Shown piece by piece: positions 34,583 to 44,592 of a stretch of DNA of 64,000 bases. This stretch comes from Bathynomus jamesi (lineage: Eukaryota > Arthropoda > Malacostraca > Isopoda > Cirolanidae), in assembly GCA_023014485.1 (NCBI GenBank), contig JAJOZX010001869.1, positions 652,501 through 716,500 on the forward strand. Direction: 5' to 3'. Each line of letters begins with the position of its first letter. The first letter of the stretch is position 1. The notes beneath the pieces were generated by a model that had not been told where the DNA came from, made no database searches, and was given only the letters and a program-made list of their open reading frames with translations. Both the position numbers and the translations under genes were made by a program.

Positions 34583-34660
34583 TGTATATATATATATATA
34601 ATTTCATGAAATATATAGAAAATAAATATACAATCAAAATAGTTAATTTTATGCACAACT
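33991..34660. other. No gene seen; AT-rich with microsatellites
   Basis: Contains TTATTTA-rich sequence (34085-34260), a CA repeat (34398-34436) and a TA repeat (34530-34580). I see no coding motif. Confidence 0.7.
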
Positions 34661-34850
34661 TGAATGAAGAATATGGGGTTGTTTGCGGTCAGTATGTGTG
34701 CACTAAAAACCTATAAGAAACACAAACGAAGAATATGGGGATGTTTGCGGTGGGTATGTGTGCTCTAAAAGCCTATAAGAAATACGAACGAAGAGTATGG
34801 GGATGTTTGTGGTGGGTATGTGTGCACTAAATGCCTAAGATATACAGTAT
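34661..34850. repeat. 62-bp tandem repeat, about three units
   Basis: Units begin GAAGAATATGGGG and run to CCTATAAGAAA. The third unit is shorter and diverges at its end. No coding potential is evident. Confidence 0.85.
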
Positions 34851-35018
34851 ACACGTCTACTGAGAAGTCTGTTTTTATAAAGAAATTTCAACGAAATCAA
34901 GCAGAGGATTCCTTTATTCATTTATTTTCAATTAAAATTATTTCGTACCTTCACGCTAGTATATTTAATTAACAACAAAAGAAAAAGTACACAAAATAAT
35001 AATTACACACTTTAAACG

Positions 35019-35076
<58 letters not shown>

Positions 35077-35518
35077 TATTCATGATGTAATGAACTTGTA
35101 CATTTAAAAGAAAAAATCTTACAAATGTACTGAATAATTATTTAAAAACTAAAAATTTTAATTCATACAACATTTCAAATCTTTAAACTTGTCAGCGATC
35201 CTTTCTTTGAAAATAACTTTGTGCTGCCTTTCCTCGAATAAAAAAAAATCTAACGATATAAACTCGAAACAGGTGAATCGCCGACCAAAAAGGCAAACCT
35301 TTGCAGGTAACCTGACATACATATCGTCTGAAAACTGGTTTTCGTCTCACTCTAGTTCAAATATTATCATTGTCATTGTTATTACTATAATGAAGTTAAA
35401 ACAATTTAAATATATATATGTACATAACCATCACGTGATTGTTTTCCATGAACAAATTATTTATAGGCTAAATTAGCCTTTGATTAAGTAATGAATTTCC
35501 TTATCATATTCCCATATG

Positions 35519-35593
<75 letters not shown>
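34851..35593. other. No gene seen; AT-rich with two long TA microsatellites
   Basis: TA runs at 35020-35075 and 35520-35592. The ORF at 35189-35476 has no recognisable motif and its composition is typical of noncoding AT-rich DNA. Confidence 0.65.
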
Positions 35594-35594
<1 letters not shown>

Positions 35595-36186
35595 TAGGGT
35601 GGATCGATTTTACATTTTTTTCGATTTCCATATTCTAATAGAGACAAAAACTTGCGCATGCATGAGAAAATAGCCTCTGCAAAATCCTAGCTTAATAGGT
35701 AATCATCTTCTGCCCCCGGCAGAGCGATGAAAATCATATTTTAGTAGTCAAAAACGTATTTTTAAACCCTAGCCTAGAGTCATAAAATTTTGCGTGTGTG
35801 TTATTTCATGCCTAAGCAACGATATAAATGCTATGGGAAATATATAAATGCATTATTTAAGACAAAGAGCCGATCTGAAAATATGTATAATATACATATT
35901 TTCAGATCGGCTCTTTGTCTTAAATAATGCATTTATATATTTCCCATAGCATTTATATCGTTGCTTAGGCATGAAATAACACACACGCAAAATTTTATGA
36001 CTCTAGGCTAGGGTTTAAAAATACGTTTTTGACTACTAAAATATGATTTTCATCGCTCTGCCGGGGGCAGAAGATGATTACCTATTAAGCTAAGATTTTG
36101 CAGAGGCTATTTTCTCATGCATGCGCAAGTTTTTGTCTCTATTAGAATATGGAAATCGAAAAAAATGTAAAATCGATCCGCCCTAA
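35594..36186. mobile_element. 593-bp near-perfect palindromic element
   Basis: Two arms of about 295 bp, meeting at ATGTAT-AAT-ATACAT near 35890, are reverse complements with only a few mismatches. Ends read CTAGGGTGGATCGATTT and, inverted, TTAGGGCGGATCGATTT, with TA outside. The arms contain no ORF of note. It is a foldback MITE. Its ends resemble those of the 19353-22537 transposon. Confidence 0.88.
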
Positions 36187-36239
36187 TATATAGGGAGTAG
36201 GGAGGTGCAAATTACAGTAGTAATAATAAGCTAAATCAG

Positions 36240-36430
36240 TTTTCCTTCTCCCAGAATTGTTCATTTTGACTAAGGTCAAGCTAGTCACCGGCCTTAGACC
36301 TACAGTTGAACGTTGAATCCGAACTACGCTCCAGCACAGGCGGGCAGAAATTACAATGTTATCGTCCGGACTCGATCTCTTAACCTCCGATCAGCACCCC
36401 AGCGTCTTATACTAGGATACCTAGGGTGCC
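36240..36430 (-). mobile_element. SINE family 2 copy
   Basis: Reverse-complement similarity to 56652-56810: both have GCTGATCGG, then GAG(A/T)TCGA, then CGGAC and, further on, TGTAGG(A/T)CTAAGG. The segment GAGTTCGAATTCG of the other copy resembles a B box, so a tRNA origin is likely. Confidence 0.6.
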
Positions 36431-36900
36431 CATTTATCTAACAGCCCAACCAGACATTCATTTTCACGAACTAAACACAATTTAATCACATTCCTATGCG
36501 CGAATTGGCAAGTAGAAAAGTCAAGCCGAATAGATGAATCAAAGTTGAGGATCGAATAGTATGACCGCAAATAATAATAATAATGTAAAATATTGTCGTG
36601 ATAGAGATTGCAAGTGGCAAATGTTGATCAATGTTGCAAAGGGGTGAGGGATATTGCATGAAGGGATGGGTTCCAAATGGGAAAACCGAGAATAGTATGG
36701 GCGAAAAAAATATTGCAAATATTTGAGACCATCGTGGTAGAGATTGCAAGTGACAATACACCTTGAGATGTGACCATTAAATCTACGGAGAGAAGATAAA
36801 GACACCATTAGTCGATCAATCAGGACGTCCAAAGCGTGGACCCGTTATATCGGTGTTACAATTGGTACACAAAATTTAACATAGCTCCACCCAGTTACAT
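36431..36900. other. No gene seen; probable Polinton left flank
   Basis: No coding motif. It may include the terminal repeat of the Polinton that begins to its right, but I could not identify a terminus or the 6-bp target duplication expected for Polintons. Confidence 0.5.
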
Positions 36901-36968
36901 TGACAACCAATCAGCAAACTTACGAACCGCCTATTAGCCTTTTGGGGGTGGTGCTTGGGGATCATGCA

Positions 36969-36975
36969 TATAAAA
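36969..36975 (+). promoter_or_regulatory. TATA box of the Polinton left-end gene
   Basis: GCATATAAAAG sits 71 bp upstream of the ATG at 37040. An initiator-like TTCACAGT lies about 30 bp downstream of it. The identical CATATAAAAG occurs at the matching place in the second Polinton (44201-44210). Confidence 0.75.
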
Positions 36976-37039
36976 GTGAGTATTTTCAGCTGGGATTCAC
37001 AGTAGTTATTTTCACCAGTGAATAAACATTCCCTCCGTC

Positions 37040-37808
37040 ATGAATCAAGAACTTTACAGTTTACCGGATTTATATCAAGATGGAGACACTGCAGCGGTGT
37101 CTACAATTAATCTTTTTAACGCAGCCGACCGGGATGGATTATTCCCAACGCAAACCGTTGATGATATTTGCATTGATGCTCCTTACGATCCGACGCGAGG
37201 GACTGCCGTAGAAATGTAAGTAATTATGTGCCTGTAATTTTATTTTTTGTAGCCACTTATTCGCGAACTTGTTATTTATTTAGTGTGCCTGTCATTAGGA
37301 GAAAGAGCACTGTTCTGAATTATTTTATCATATATATGGAGGGCTGTAGTAATTCATCTCATCACATTAAAAATACTTCATTTAAATAGTAGGTATCCGC
37401 AATTATAGATTAGTTTGCAATTAATATTATGCTAAAGTCCTGTTTTGATTCGTTGAATTTTTTTATAGCAATCCTTTGTAAGTTTTAAATAATTTTATAA
37501 TTTCCAAAATAAATGTTATTCGGTATTTTCTCCTAAAAGAACTTCTCTGAACGGTTCGAAACTATCTTCACATTGTAATACTCTTACTATATGTATACTC
37601 TGCATATGTTTTGAGCAATTGGGTTTTTATTAAAAAAGAATCAGTATGAACTAATTGTTTACTTTCTCTTTAAAGGTCCGATGAGGATTTGACACGTGTT
37701 ATACAATCTTTTCGTTTTGAAGAAACGCATATTGTGGACCTGAACACGGAGGTAGAAGTTTTACAGAGCAGTCAACCCAGCGATTGTCACATTAACGAAA
37801 TAATGTAA
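37040..37808 (+). CDS. Spliced acidic protein at the Polinton left end (two exons, 102 aa)
   Basis: Exon 1 is 37040-37215 and ends at GAAAT/GTAAGT. Exon 2 is 37676-37808, after the acceptor TTTCTCTTTAAAG. Joining them keeps one frame: exon 1 starts MNQELYSLPDLYQDGD, exon 2 includes SDEDLTRVIQSFRFEETH and ends SDCHINEIM before TAA. The protein is acidic, about 102 aa, with no recognised domain. Without splicing, exon 1 ends at a TAA formed by the donor. The second Polinton has a gene at the same place with the same end (GTEVLQ ... EIM), which supports the model. Position at one end, opposite to the late genes, suggests an early or regulatory role; this is inference. Exon 2 could also extend, since ATAATGTAAGT looks like another donor. 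Confidence 0.65.
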
Positions 37809-37981
37809 GTTTTCTCTTATGTTTCGATCTTTTTTTTGGGTGGGGGGTAAGAAGACACAATGTATTTTCATCAATTTATTAAATGTAAGAAATCATGTTT
37901 TTTGTACAATAACCATCTTAAGCTACAGAATATACTAACTAACATTATTGGTTACAAATATGTACATACACGAACAAAACA

Positions 37982-38488
37982 TCATACCATACAACGAATA
38001 CGCACAATCGGAAAACGGACTTTTATCTGTCTGCATACCATTTCGTCGTTTCGTTGAGTGTGACACGGGTCGAATAATTTTAAAAAATTTATAAAGTCTT
38101 TACCACGTGACATATGCATGAGAAATGAAAGGCAGTATATTCCACAAGTATTACTAAAATATCCTTGTAGACGGAAGGGATTCCATACAATTTCGGGGAT
38201 ATACATCTGATCGAGAAATTATACAATAACAGGGTCACTCCAGGGATGAGTGTCGAGTGAATCAAAATAGTGCATGCGGTCCCTATTTTTAAAATAGATT
38301 GCAAACCAAAGAATCCCTTCACTACCAACATCTGTGTTCACAATAAGACTACCGCAATCTCTCGTAGTTGGCAATTTCAATGTTTCACTCTTCGCAAACA
38401 ACACACCAATAAGTTTGGAACGTGTGATTCGTTCACTATTCATTACTCTCTGAAGTGTATTCGCGTCCATTTTGAAAGTCAGTGACAA
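37982..38488 (-). pseudogene. Polinton adenain-like cysteine protease, copy 1
   Basis: The N-terminal frame (38488-38219) has SLIVNTDVGSEGILWFAIYF then HYFDSLDTHPW. In adenovirus-type proteases the catalytic His precedes Trp in this motif; here it is Leu. The Asp in YFDS is present. The C-terminal frame (38206-37982) has YFSNTCGIYCLSFLMHMSRG, which contains the nucleophilic Cys. A frame break lies near 38215. The enzyme would mature capsid proteins. Loss of His and the frameshift both argue that this copy is dead. Confidence 0.82.
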
Positions 38489-38512
38489 CGCCCCTAAATC
38501 TGTCTACTTCTA

Positions 38513-39767
38513 TTAGGGCTCGAGGTATACTAGTACACTAATAGGCGCGTCTATCGGCTTGGCGAATTCCAGTCTGACTGAGATGTTTCCATTCTGTTGT
38601 GGACTTAAGTGCGTATTTACACTAGCAGATAAGTCAGATGTGATGTCAAACGGATAAAGGTTAAATTGATCGATGAATTCTTTCTGCGTTACCCCAATCC
38701 CGAGCTCATCACAATCACCTGCAAAATGGGCCAGATTACTATATGCTCTCGCGCAAAGCGGGAACACAACGTCTGATGAGTAGTCCGTATCCAATGTTCC
38801 TCCCAACGCAACGCCATTAACGTATAGAGTTATATCTTTAAGGCCGAAATTCTCGAATTTAAAGGCACTCATTTTATATTTTATATTCACCGAATTGTGT
38901 TCCTGCATTTCAATTAATTAATGTCCTTTTAGGTAGATTTCCCAGGGCGATGTTTTATCTGTTTCGATGCCAACCCTGCTGGCACCGTGTATACTTTGAT
39001 CTGTACTATGTTAATTGGGTACTTTACTGTGGCGTGTTGTAAATTTTTCTATTTCTGTTTGTTTTGGTGAACTTAATTTCACTCGGCGTAGGCGGAGGTA
39101 TGTCTCCATAATGTGAATCACAACGAGTTTTGCTCCCTCTTCTTGGTCAGCATCCAGATTTAAACAGATCTCAGGATTCGTGCGGGTGAGCTTTATTTTC
39201 ATATCCACCCCATTCACAAGCAACTTCTGGAATGTGAAGTCTGTATGCAGATGTCCAAAACACTCATATATCTTCTTTTTATAATTTTTAACTTTGTCCT
39301 TTATACTACTTTCGTCTTTAGCTTGATAATAGCCCTCGGCACTTTAAAAGGTATCCTTCGCTTCTTTGGAAAAGTTCAGCACATTTTCCAGATAGGCTCG
39401 TAGGTGATAGTACCCAGTTCCTGCCGATATGTTGACCTGATTTAAATATACGTCACACTGGTTGAATATGGAGTGCATAACGTTTCTTTCAGGGTATATA
39501 TACAACATATTTGTCATCGCAGTCCGTTCCATCAGAATGGGCTATACGTAATTTAGCGTACATGTGCACACAGCTTGGGTCAAAAAAGTAAGGGCCTGAG
39601 CTGGATATCACGAATTGCATAAGGGCACTCGGGGAACTAATTGTGTTTATAGGGTTAATTGTAATAAAGTCACTGTGGTCAATAGAAACTTGAGTTGGGG
39701 GCATGTCAAAGAGGGACAGCTCCGATTTACAACATTGTGAACTACACTGATGGATGAAGCGTGCCAT
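38513..39767 (-). pseudogene. Polinton F54H12.2-like structural protein (probable major capsid protein), copy 1
   Basis: Starts MARFIHQCSSQCCKSELSLF and DMPPTQVSIDHSDFITINPI, the N-terminus seen in the widespread invertebrate 'F54H12.2-like' Polinton proteins. Downstream pieces include FGHLHTDFTFQKLLVNGVDM, TVPAGLASKQIKHRPGK and NLYPFDITSDLS near the C-terminus, ending with a VLVYLEPS segment. Frame breaks or stops occur near 39490, 39340, 39010-38990 and just before 38908. Length (about 400 aa) fits the family. Whether this family is the double jelly-roll major capsid protein is my best recollection and not certain. Confidence 0.75.
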
Positions 39768-39901
39768 GACGAGTTAGAAATAGTGCCTCCTCTCTCGACA
39801 AGTAGTAAACAAACTATGATTCATGAGATCAGTGTCCTTAGCTTATATCAGTCAAAAAAATGGTCAACCATAGGTTTCATTCGCTTATAACACTTCTTTT
39901 T

Positions 39902-40186
39902 CTATATCCTGTTACGTTTAATGCCACGTGGTGGTAATCCCTTCTTCCGGACAGCCCTCTTTTTCTTCCCACCACCACGCATTTTTCTCTTTGCATCTTT
40001 GATGATTTCGTCCCGTGTAAGTGTTTTTTTTAGAGCTTCTTTAGGTTTAGCCCCAGCCAATATGTCTTCTGCCGTGTTAAGACCTGATTGTAACGCTTTC
40101 CTCCCGAGATATCTGGCACCACTCTTCAGCAAAGGGACAGCCGTACGTAGTATGGTTGAAAAAAATAGATCCAAGTCCACTACCAC
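39902..40186 (-). CDS. Polinton small basic protein (adenovirus core/pVI-pX-like)
   Basis: An intact 94-aa frame, starting MVVDLDLFFSTILRTAVPLL with an amphipathic N-terminus, then GARYLGRKALQSGLNTAEDI and a C-terminus of repeated Lys/Arg with Gly (KRKMRGGGKKKRAVRKKG). Polintons and adintoviruses keep such a small basic protein between the minor capsid and F54H12.2-like genes, comparable to adenovirus core proteins. It would bind DNA or membranes inside the particle. It is one of the few undamaged genes here. The gene lies 135 bp upstream of the next gene start and 60 bp downstream of the previous stop. Confidence 0.7.
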   Translation of the reverse strand: MVVDLDLFFSTILRTAVPLLKSGARYLGRKALQSGLNTAEDILAGAKPKEALKKTLTRDEIIKDAKRKMRGGGKKKRAVRKKGLPPRGIKRNRI

Positions 40187-40246
40187 GCTGGTATTTCACA
40201 CCTCGATAGACGGTGAAAGGCTTTCTGTCCATTATAACTCAGTGCG

Positions 40247-41047
40247 TCAAAAGTGCAGCTTCACTGTTAAGCTCCCATCACCGAATGGGAAATTTTTTCC
40301 CTCACTCGTTCTGATAAATATTGAGATATTGGTCATTAGATTAGTTGCGACATTCACATAATGGGGTTTGTCATATATAATACTCAAACTCTTCCCTCTA
40401 TGATTGGGAATGTGAGCAATGTGTAGCAGGTGTGCCTGCGTATCCCCAACAAACTGGTGCTCCACTATATTGCTGTAAATATAACACATTCTGGGGGTGT
40501 ATAGCCACCAACCAATTTCTCCAATTTCATCTGATACATTAGGCTGGACAAGTCATGTTGTACCTCGTGAAAGGTATCTCTTTGGAAGGCTGATCGATAT
40601 CCCCCTTCGGTTATAATTTTGAACAGCCGTTTGTCTTTAATATTTCTGTTAACCTTTGATTTTAGGATTAGAGTATGTGCAGGGTTTTCTTTGTTTACGA
40701 TTTCGTATACTAAATCAGAGGTAAGATTTGATTTTTTTAAACGTACTTTTAAGTCTCTCACAACATCCTCAGCCACACCATAACGGCCCGGACCTAGTGT
40801 TACTACTGTACTGTAATACCGTGCATCCTCAGTCCGGGTCTCTAAGAATCGTAAAAACGGGATCTTTATAATCAATATTTAAAAAGAGGGTGTTCAGCTG
40901 AATTTCGCATATCCCCACCTCATACGTATCACGACCTAATTCAATGGGTCCATGGAGTTCTGTTACAAAGTTAGCCAGGGTGTTGTTAGGATGTACAGAG
41001 AGGGACGAGGAGGACGGTTGTGTGACGAAGAAGTGTTTAGGCGCCAT
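40247..41047 (-). pseudogene. Polinton putative minor capsid (penton-like) protein
   Basis: Starts MAPKHFFVTQPSSSSLSVHP followed by NTLANFVTELHGPIELGRDT, then YEVGICEIQLNTLF, a pattern I know from conserved Polinton proteins of about 270-350 aa. A frame break near 40850 leads to RYGVAEDVVRDLKVRLKK. Another near 40480 leads to VEHQFVGDTQAHLLHIAHIP and PHYVNVATNLMTNISIFIR, ending TVKLHF at 40247. Its role as penton or minor capsid protein is inferred from gene order. The start overlaps the end of the integrase gene by 11 bp. Confidence 0.65.
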
Positions 41048-41389
41048 GTTGCATACTATTTAACTTCATTATTGCATCAGCTGTTATATAGTTCTTGAAG
41101 CTTTCTGGGTACCCTAGCCATTTCACCAAGTACATTTTTCTCTTTCCTGAACCTTTGCTTTCTCAAATTTTCTAAATTTTAAACATATTTTTTTCCTAAA
41201 TTAAATGTTACTTTCTGTAACTCCTCGCGGTAAAAGCCTCCTGCGATTTCTTCCCGATTCAAATCTTCTACGTAATACAACATTATCTCGCCTTTAGGTC
41301 TCATAGCCCTAACATTAAAAATCTCACATGTCCATCCTTGTTCAAATCCCTTCGCGAATTTATTTCCCGAACACGACAGCCTTACATAA
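41037..41389 (-). pseudogene. Polinton integrase, 3' part: SH3-like and chromodomain
   Basis: From 41389 the minus-strand frame begins YVRLSCSGNKFAKGFEQGW and continues EIFNVRAMRPKGE and EIAGGFYREELQKVTFNL, the SH3-like C-terminal domain of Polinton integrases. A stop and frame break near 41180 precede YLVKWLGYPESFKNY, a chromodomain core. The gene ends TAA at 41037, inside the start of the minor capsid gene. The upstream end is cut exactly at TTA, where the CACTGCCCAAC terminus begins. The catalytic core is missing here and lies at 60661-61400. Confidence 0.8.
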
Positions 41390-41478
41390 CACTGCCCAAC
41401 AAAAAAACAATTTTTTGATGGTGATTTAATTCTAAGACCTATTTCTGGATAATATTGATGTGCTGATGTGCTGATTTC
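41390..41478 (+). mobile_element. Left terminus of a CACTGCCCAAC element
   Basis: CACTGCCCAACAAAAAAAC and the next 70 bp match the left end of the element at 60019-60658, up to GTGCTGATTTC. Beyond about 41478 similarity stops. TAA precedes it (41387-41389). Confidence 0.78.
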
Positions 41479-41654
41479 CTAGATAAAAACACAACACTAA
41501 AACTTTGAACAGCATTGTAGGACCATTTTTTGATTTTTGGAGGGCAACGGTCACACCCTACTAGTCATGTGAACGTAAACTATTAATAACAAATAGATAA
41601 TCTCACATACATACAAGCTCTTGAAGTAAAAATTAAAAAAAAATAAATAAAATA

Positions 41655-41696
<42 letters not shown>

Positions 41697-41879
41697 TAAT
41701 TATATATATATACTTAATGTAGTCCCGAAACATACAAATTGATAACTACAAATAAATCGGAGTTTGAGAACTGTCGCGTCACTAAAGCATCAAAGCTGAT
41801 AACATGACTTCATATACACAAAGGTCGCCTTATTAAAGTATAGACATTGAGGTCATCGTATATAAAATTTCATAAAATC
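41479..41879. other. No gene seen; AT-rich with TA microsatellite
   Basis: A-rich and TA-repeat sequence (41630-41715). No coding motif or terminus recognised. Confidence 0.6.
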
Positions 41880-42017
41880 TATTTCATCTTTTTAAGCCTA
41901 ATTATCATTAAATCGAATATATTCAGGTATTATTAACATAAATAACTATAAATCTGCTGCGATTGGAGAACACGCATCGAATATACCATTTAAATACCTG
42001 AAGCTTCAACGTTTATA

Positions 42018-42713
42018 AAGGGTGTCCCAGAAGTCTTGGAGGGTTTTTTATTTTGCTATAACTTTTTTGTTTGGGGATCAAATAAAAAAGGTTTGTAACA
42101 CTTGAAAAAATATTTATGGCGATTTTAATTACAAATTTAATATCTGGTGAAAATCTTCATTTTCATTGCGTAAATCTAAAATCGCATTAGCGTTCGTTAT
42201 CCGACTCTAATGATCTTGTGGTTTAATTTCTTGAGCAATTTGAATTTTGTATGGGTAAAGATTAATATCCTCTTTTAAAATTCGATGTAAGGAACTTCTT
42301 GAAATGTTTAATTCCTGGCTGCGTCTTCGGACTGATGTGGATTTTCCTCAACGCTTTCACGAACCATCTCAAGCCGAGTTGGACTTCGGCTTGTCCGAGA
42401 ACGCCCAGTCCGTGGTTCGGCTCCCTGACCCTTTCCCATACGAAATTTAGCGACGTACCGTTGAATAGCTCGATCAGAAGGAGCAGAACGTGTGTTGAAT
42501 TTTAATCGAAAAGCTCTTTGAGCGGTAACGATGGAAGAGTTGTTCGTCAAATAAGGTCCCACAACAGCCACTCTTTGTTTCACTGTCCAGGATTTCATTT
42601 TCATTAATCGCAGGAAGGGTTCTTTAATTGAAAAATAAAAATAAATAAATTAATCTAAAAAGAAAAAAGTTATAGCCAAACAAAACGCCTCCAAAACTTC
42701 TGGGACACCCCCC
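42018..42713 (-). mobile_element. Mariner-like deletion derivative
   Basis: Ends GGGTGTCCCAGAAGTCTTGG and, inverted, GGGTGTCCCAGAAGTTTTGG form inverted repeats, extended by TATAACTTTTTTGTTTGG and its complement. The interior encodes the N-terminal part of a transposase on the minus strand. A clean TA duplication is not evident. Confidence 0.78.
42308..42604 (-). pseudogene. Mariner-like transposase N-terminal HTH remnant
   Basis: An open frame of 98 aa: MKMKSWTVKQRVAVVGPYLT, later SDRAIQRYVAKFRMGKGQG and VRESVEENPHQSEDAARN. This is the paired helix-turn-helix region of a mariner-group transposase (the VKQRV...RAIQRYVAKF pattern). No catalytic DDE/D part remains. It would bind the element ends if expressed. 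Confidence 0.7.
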
Positions 42714-43050
42714 ATATAAAAAAAAAATTATATTAGAAAGTTTAATTAGAAATACTTATAAAAATGACAAATTAATAAGGTTCATTACAAACATTTCTCT
42801 CGCTGTAAAAATTTTGTATAATGTATTTCATGTTTTTAATTATCACCAAATCGAATATATTCATGTATTATTAACATAAATAACTATAAATCTGCTGCAA
42901 TTGGAGAACACTCATTGAATATATCATTTAAATGCTTGAAGCTTCAACGGCTATATAAAAGAAAACGTTATATTGGAAAATTTCATTAGAAATACTCAGA
43001 AAAATAACAAATTAATAAAGTTCATTACAAACATTTTTCTCGCTGACTTT

Positions 43051-43496
43051 TATTACAATTCATTACACTCGGCCCCACCGCAAGAAAATATATATTCGCC
43101 ATTTTTTAAATATCATATACAGTATATATAAGCCTAATCTTGACATTTTGGGGCGAGTTTCATAATAAAACCCCCAAGATACATAAAGGCACCGTTCTAC
43201 AGCTTAAAGACACCCACACAATCAGAGCGCGACTTCTAGGCACCAATTCATCTATATATCTCTTTTCACTCTACAGAAATTTGTTTAAACAATCAAACAG
43301 ACGCCTACATTAAAAAAGTAATACGAGGCAAGTTAACGCTATAAAGCCGAAATATACATCATTTATCTATAAAGGTTAAAAGTGCAGACAACCACTGGCG
43401 ACACTCATGATACTTGTGTAAAGTTTACAATGTACACTGAGAATCGACCATCCCACAGTAACTTGCACACACATACATATATGTGTGTATATATAT

Positions 43497-43560
<64 letters not shown>

Positions 43561-44189
43561 TGATCATGAAGAATCCTGTATTTTACCGATTATATAAATA
43601 ATGTTACTTAATAGATTAATTATAATAACAAACAAGTTTTCCTTCAATAATGAGGGGCTGAAGTTTCATTTCCCTTACATTTTCCTTACTAAAGAGACTT
43701 TAAACTACGTAGGATCTCCGCCCCTAAACAACTATGACAGCATGAGTGCACGTGACCGTGAAGTCTTTATCGGTGTCTTTTTTCGAGTATAAACGACGTA
43801 AAACTTTTATAAAGAATGCTTTAAATATTTATTTATTTCGATTTATACATTTTAGTGTGATTTCAGTACCTTCGCAACAAAAACAGCTGACAACTCAACC
43901 TTGATCAATTTAAGGCTCGCTGCGGGACCGTTTATTCAATTTATAAAAATCTGTGCGAATCATCATTCAGTTTTGGTGACTGGATCTCTCTCTCTCTCTC
44001 ATATGTATATATATATATATATATATCTCGCGGAAATTAATGGATCTCTGAACAGCGAACAAAGCACCAGTCAAGTGCTTTATGTTACATAAACTTGAAG
44101 CGAGTGGTTGGATACAGCTTAAGGCCACCACCCCACCGTACACAGTACACCACTAAGAAGACAACATTCGGCCTTCGCTTGAAAGGGGG
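43051..44189. other. No gene seen; microsatellites and probable Polinton 2 flank
   Basis: TA/GT/CA microsatellites at 43480-43560 and 43985-44027. Small ORFs here show no motif. The segment 44085-44189 is GC-richer and probably belongs to the left end of the second Polinton. Confidence 0.55.
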
Positions 44190-44202
44190 CGCCTTTCCCG
44201 CA

Positions 44203-44209
44203 TATAAAA
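44203..44209 (+). promoter_or_regulatory. TATA box of the Polinton copy 2 left-end gene
   Basis: CATATAAAAG, identical to copy 1, lies 87 bp upstream of the ATG at 44290. A TTCAACTTTC sequence about 35 bp downstream may be the initiator. Confidence 0.7.
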
Positions 44210-44289
44210 GAAGCATTACCGTCCCTGGGCCGCATTCAACTTTCATCATTTTTTTTCCCAGTTTGGGCATCGCCTGATTAAAACAAGCC

Positions 44290-44558
44290 ATGAGTGGTAA
44301 CAACTGTGACGATGTGCCACTGTAAGTGTGGACTTCTCTCATAGTCTACAGAGATTTTTTCCTGACATAATTTTGCATTCGTTGTTTTATATATAGTGTT
44401 AATTTTATTCACATGCGACGTTTTTTATATTGAAATGTGGTTTTATTTCGGCATGGGGCAGGTATCTTAGCGAAGAATTAGATCGCTTTGTTACACCATC
44501 CGTTTTTGAAGATGGCGACATGGTGTGAGTATTAATCCTAAAATGATTTACCGGTCTA

Positions 44559-44592
<34 letters not shown>

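Larger units (their letters stand above)
36900..41389 (-). mobile_element. Polinton/Maverick (adintovirus-like) copy 1, left part
   Basis: Gene order on the minus strand from right to left is integrase C-terminus, putative minor capsid protein, small basic protein, F54H12.2-like capsid protein and adenain-like protease, with a plus-strand spliced gene at the left end. This set is diagnostic of Polintons and adintoviruses. It is cut off at 41389 by an inverted-repeat terminus and its other half continues at 60661-64000. Confidence 0.85.
41880..43050. repeat. Tandem repeat of about 235 bp, interrupted by a mariner MITE
   Basis: The phrase GAATATATTCAGGTATTATT through CTGAAGCTTCAACG at 41918-42014 recurs at 42858-42950. 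The phrase ATTAGAAATACTTATAAAAA through TCATTACAAACATTT at 42745-42798 recurs at 42985-43037. Together they give two to three tandem units of roughly 235 bp, with the element at 42018-42713 placed between units. Confidence 0.7.

Noticed and set aside
34661..34850. CRISPR-like array
   Set aside because: Units are contiguous with no spacers, and the genome is clearly eukaryotic. The same applies to the 15-bp repeat at 12785-12905.
35491..35673. ORF rich in alternating Ile and Tyr
   Set aside because: Translation of a TA microsatellite. Several similar ORFs elsewhere were dropped for the same reason.
39921..40361. Plus-strand ORF of 146 aa
   Set aside because: Antisense to the small basic Polinton protein and the end of the minor capsid gene.
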